Below are positions 62,405-64,000 of a stretch of 64,000 nt of DNA, in pieces. Every line of letters begins with the position of its first letter. The stretch's first letter is position 1. The stretch comes from Geobacteraceae bacterium (lineage in GTDB: Bacteria > Desulfobacterota > Desulfuromonadia > Geobacterales > Pseudopelobacteraceae). The notes under the pieces are model-generated. The model searched no databases and was not told where the DNA came from. It worked only from the letters and a program-made list of their open reading frames with translations. Position numbers and translations under genes: made by a program. The stretch lies in contig JANXZX010000050.1 in assembly GCA_025355325.1 (NCBI GenBank), forward strand, positions 1-64,000, given 5' to 3'.

Positions 62405-63766
62405 TTACACAATTTGACGCGGTACGCGAATTTGAGCCTGCTCGAATCCAACGAAAACCCTGGCTCCCAACATGAACTCTGACCAGAATTCTTTCCATTG
62501 AGAAGGTGCAGCTTCAGTATCAGTAACCGGCTTGAGTTCAGCCAGGAAGATGGTCATCGCAGCGCCACCAAGCAGCAGAAGTCCTGACAACATAAATGAT
62601 TTGCCAAGGCCGCCCGGTTGGGCATTGATCATTTCAGATACCTTGCCCATAACAAAGCCGCCTACTCCCCATGCGGTAAAGAGAGCACCATAATTCAGGC
62701 CATAGTTTTTGGTACCCCAGTAATCTTTGGCAAAGGAAGGGAACAGACAGAGATTTGATCCATAGTTAAAGCCGATGAAGGTGGCAAGCAGCACAAGCAA
62801 AACAGCGCTTCCTGAGTTAACAACCGCCATGGCAGCAAACATCATAACGGCCTGCATTGATAACATGATAAACAGAGTAGCACGACGACCAATCTTGTCG
62901 GAAAGAACACCGGCAACAACTCGACCGCCTGCATTGCCAAGCGCCATAATAGCAACAGCCACAAAAGCCATTGGCCCCATACTCTTCTTGGCCAGTCCAG
63001 CCACGCTGCCGATAACCATTAATCCAGCCCCGGATCCGATAAAGAACGCGACCCAAAGAACATAGAACTTATAGTTACGCAGCATTTCGCTGACAGTGGC
63101 GTTCACTACCGGCTTGGCGGCGTTCAGCTTGGCGACCGGGCCTGGATCTGCCGGTTCGGCAGGCACATAGCCCTGGGGCGGATTAACAAGCAGGAAGGAA
63201 AGACCGCAGACGACTATTGTGAAACCGATTCCCAGAAACATCATCGCTTGCGGAATACCAAAAGCGCCGATCAGGTATGATGCAAGCGGTGCGATATAGA
63301 CCGGAGCGATGCCGAAGCCAGCTACAACGATTCCGGCGATCAGACCCGTTTTGGACGGGGAGAACCATTTCAGAGCCGGCGGGGTGGCAGCAGAATAGCC
63401 AAAGCCGAAGCCGGAGCCGGCAAGTATTCCAAAACCGAGTACCCACGCCATGTAAGTGTTTGAAAAACCCATGAGCGTAAAGCCGGCACCTACCAAAACC
63501 CCGCCGATAAGTGCTGTGCGCGCAGGACCGATCTTGTCCTGACACTTTCCTGCCATGATCATGGAGAAGGCGAAGGCCAGACAGCAGACCGCGTATGGGT
63601 CATTGATCGAAGCGATGTCCCACTGAAAAGCATCCGGTCCGCCTTTTTCAATAGAGGCTTTGATAGCCCCTTTAAAAATACTCCATGCATACAACACCCC
63701 GAGAGCGAGGTTGATGGCAAGACCTGCAGATACTACCGTCCAGCCTTTGTTCTTGATATCAGACAT
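62405..63766 (-). CDS. OFA (oxalate/formate antiporter)-family MFS transporter
   Basis: 12-TM pattern; NLALGVLYAWSIFKGAI, AGSGFGFGYSAATPPALKWFSPSKTGLIAGIVVAGFG, GGRVVAGVLSDKIGRR. Confidence 0.93.
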   Translation of the reverse strand: MSDIKNKGWTVVSAGLAINLALGVLYAWSIFKGAIKASIEKGGPDAFQWDIASINDPYAVCCLAFAFSMIMAGKCQDKIGPARTALIGGVLVGAGFTLMGFSNTYMAWVLGFGILAGSGFGFGYSAATPPALKWFSPSKTGLIAGIVVAGFGIAPVYIAPLASYLIGAFGIPQAMMFLGIGFTIVVCGLSFLLVNPPQGYVPAEPADPGPVAKLNAAKPVVNATVSEMLRNYKFYVLWVAFFIGSGAGLMVIGSVAGLAKKSMGPMAFVAVAIMALGNAGGRVVAGVLSDKIGRRATLFIMLSMQAVMMFAAMAVVNSGSAVLLVLLATFIGFNYGSNLCLFPSFAKDYWGTKNYGLNYGALFTAWGVGGFVMGKVSEMINAQPGGLGKSFMLSGLLLLGGAAMTIFLAELKPVTDTEAAPSQWKEFWSEFMLGARVFVGFEQAQIRVPRQIV

Positions 63767-63784
63767 TATTCTCTCCCCTCCGCT

Positions 63785-63991
63785 CTAGAGTTTTTGAGCC
63801 GCTAATTTTTTGTCAGGGCCGTTCATACGAATGGCAGTCGCAAATTCCATCCAGAAGACAAGATAGATCGAGATCATCAGCGAAAGACCAATATTCTGGT
63901 TTTCCGCTCCCAGGGCCTTGGCAAGAATCGGCGAGGCAAAACCTGCTCCCAGAGTGCCGGTCACCCGTTCAAGCAGATAGAACACCGGCAA
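63785..63991 (-). CDS. Small membrane protein upstream of the OFA transporter, possibly truncated by window edge
   Basis: One or two hydrophobic segments; immediately upstream of and co-directional with the transporter; ORF reaches within 10 bp of the window end. Confidence 0.5.
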   Translation of the reverse strand: MPVFYLLERVTGTLGAGFASPILAKALGAENQNIGLSLMISIYLVFWMEFATAIRMNGPDKKLAAQKL

Positions 63992-64000
63992 GGTCAGAAG

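Overview
The window is a gene-dense bacterial chromosome segment. Gene content and order (ilvD/ilvB/ilvH/ilvC-psd-pssA, mreC-mreD-mrdA-rodA, eno, pgi, OFA-family transporter) suggest a Geobacter-like Desulfuromonadales genome; this taxonomy is inference. Most of it is housekeeping: glycolysis, branched-chain amino acid and phospholipid synthesis, the elongasome, two ABC importers, pepN, hrpB, aroF/G. Accessory content includes vapBC-like and mqsRA-like toxin-antitoxin loci, a decayed TA/nucleotidyltransferase region (32.7-34.0 kb), several inverted-repeat elements, and a group IIC-type intron at 60.37-62.30 kb placed directly after an intrinsic terminator. The most unusual locus is a 7.7-kb ORF (52590-60329) for a predicted exported 2579-aa protein: signal peptide, TPR-like region, about 26 degenerate 50-140 aa Ala/Pro/Lys/Thr-rich repeats with higher-order mosaic duplication, and a C-terminal SPOR-like region. 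Other items worth follow-up: a stand-alone DisA_N/DAC-like protein with altered catalytic motifs, a TPR-permease fusion, a frameshift exactly in the DxD motif of a nucleotidyltransferase, and a predicted MqsA operator. All calls come from reading the sequence and the supplied translations; no database search was run.
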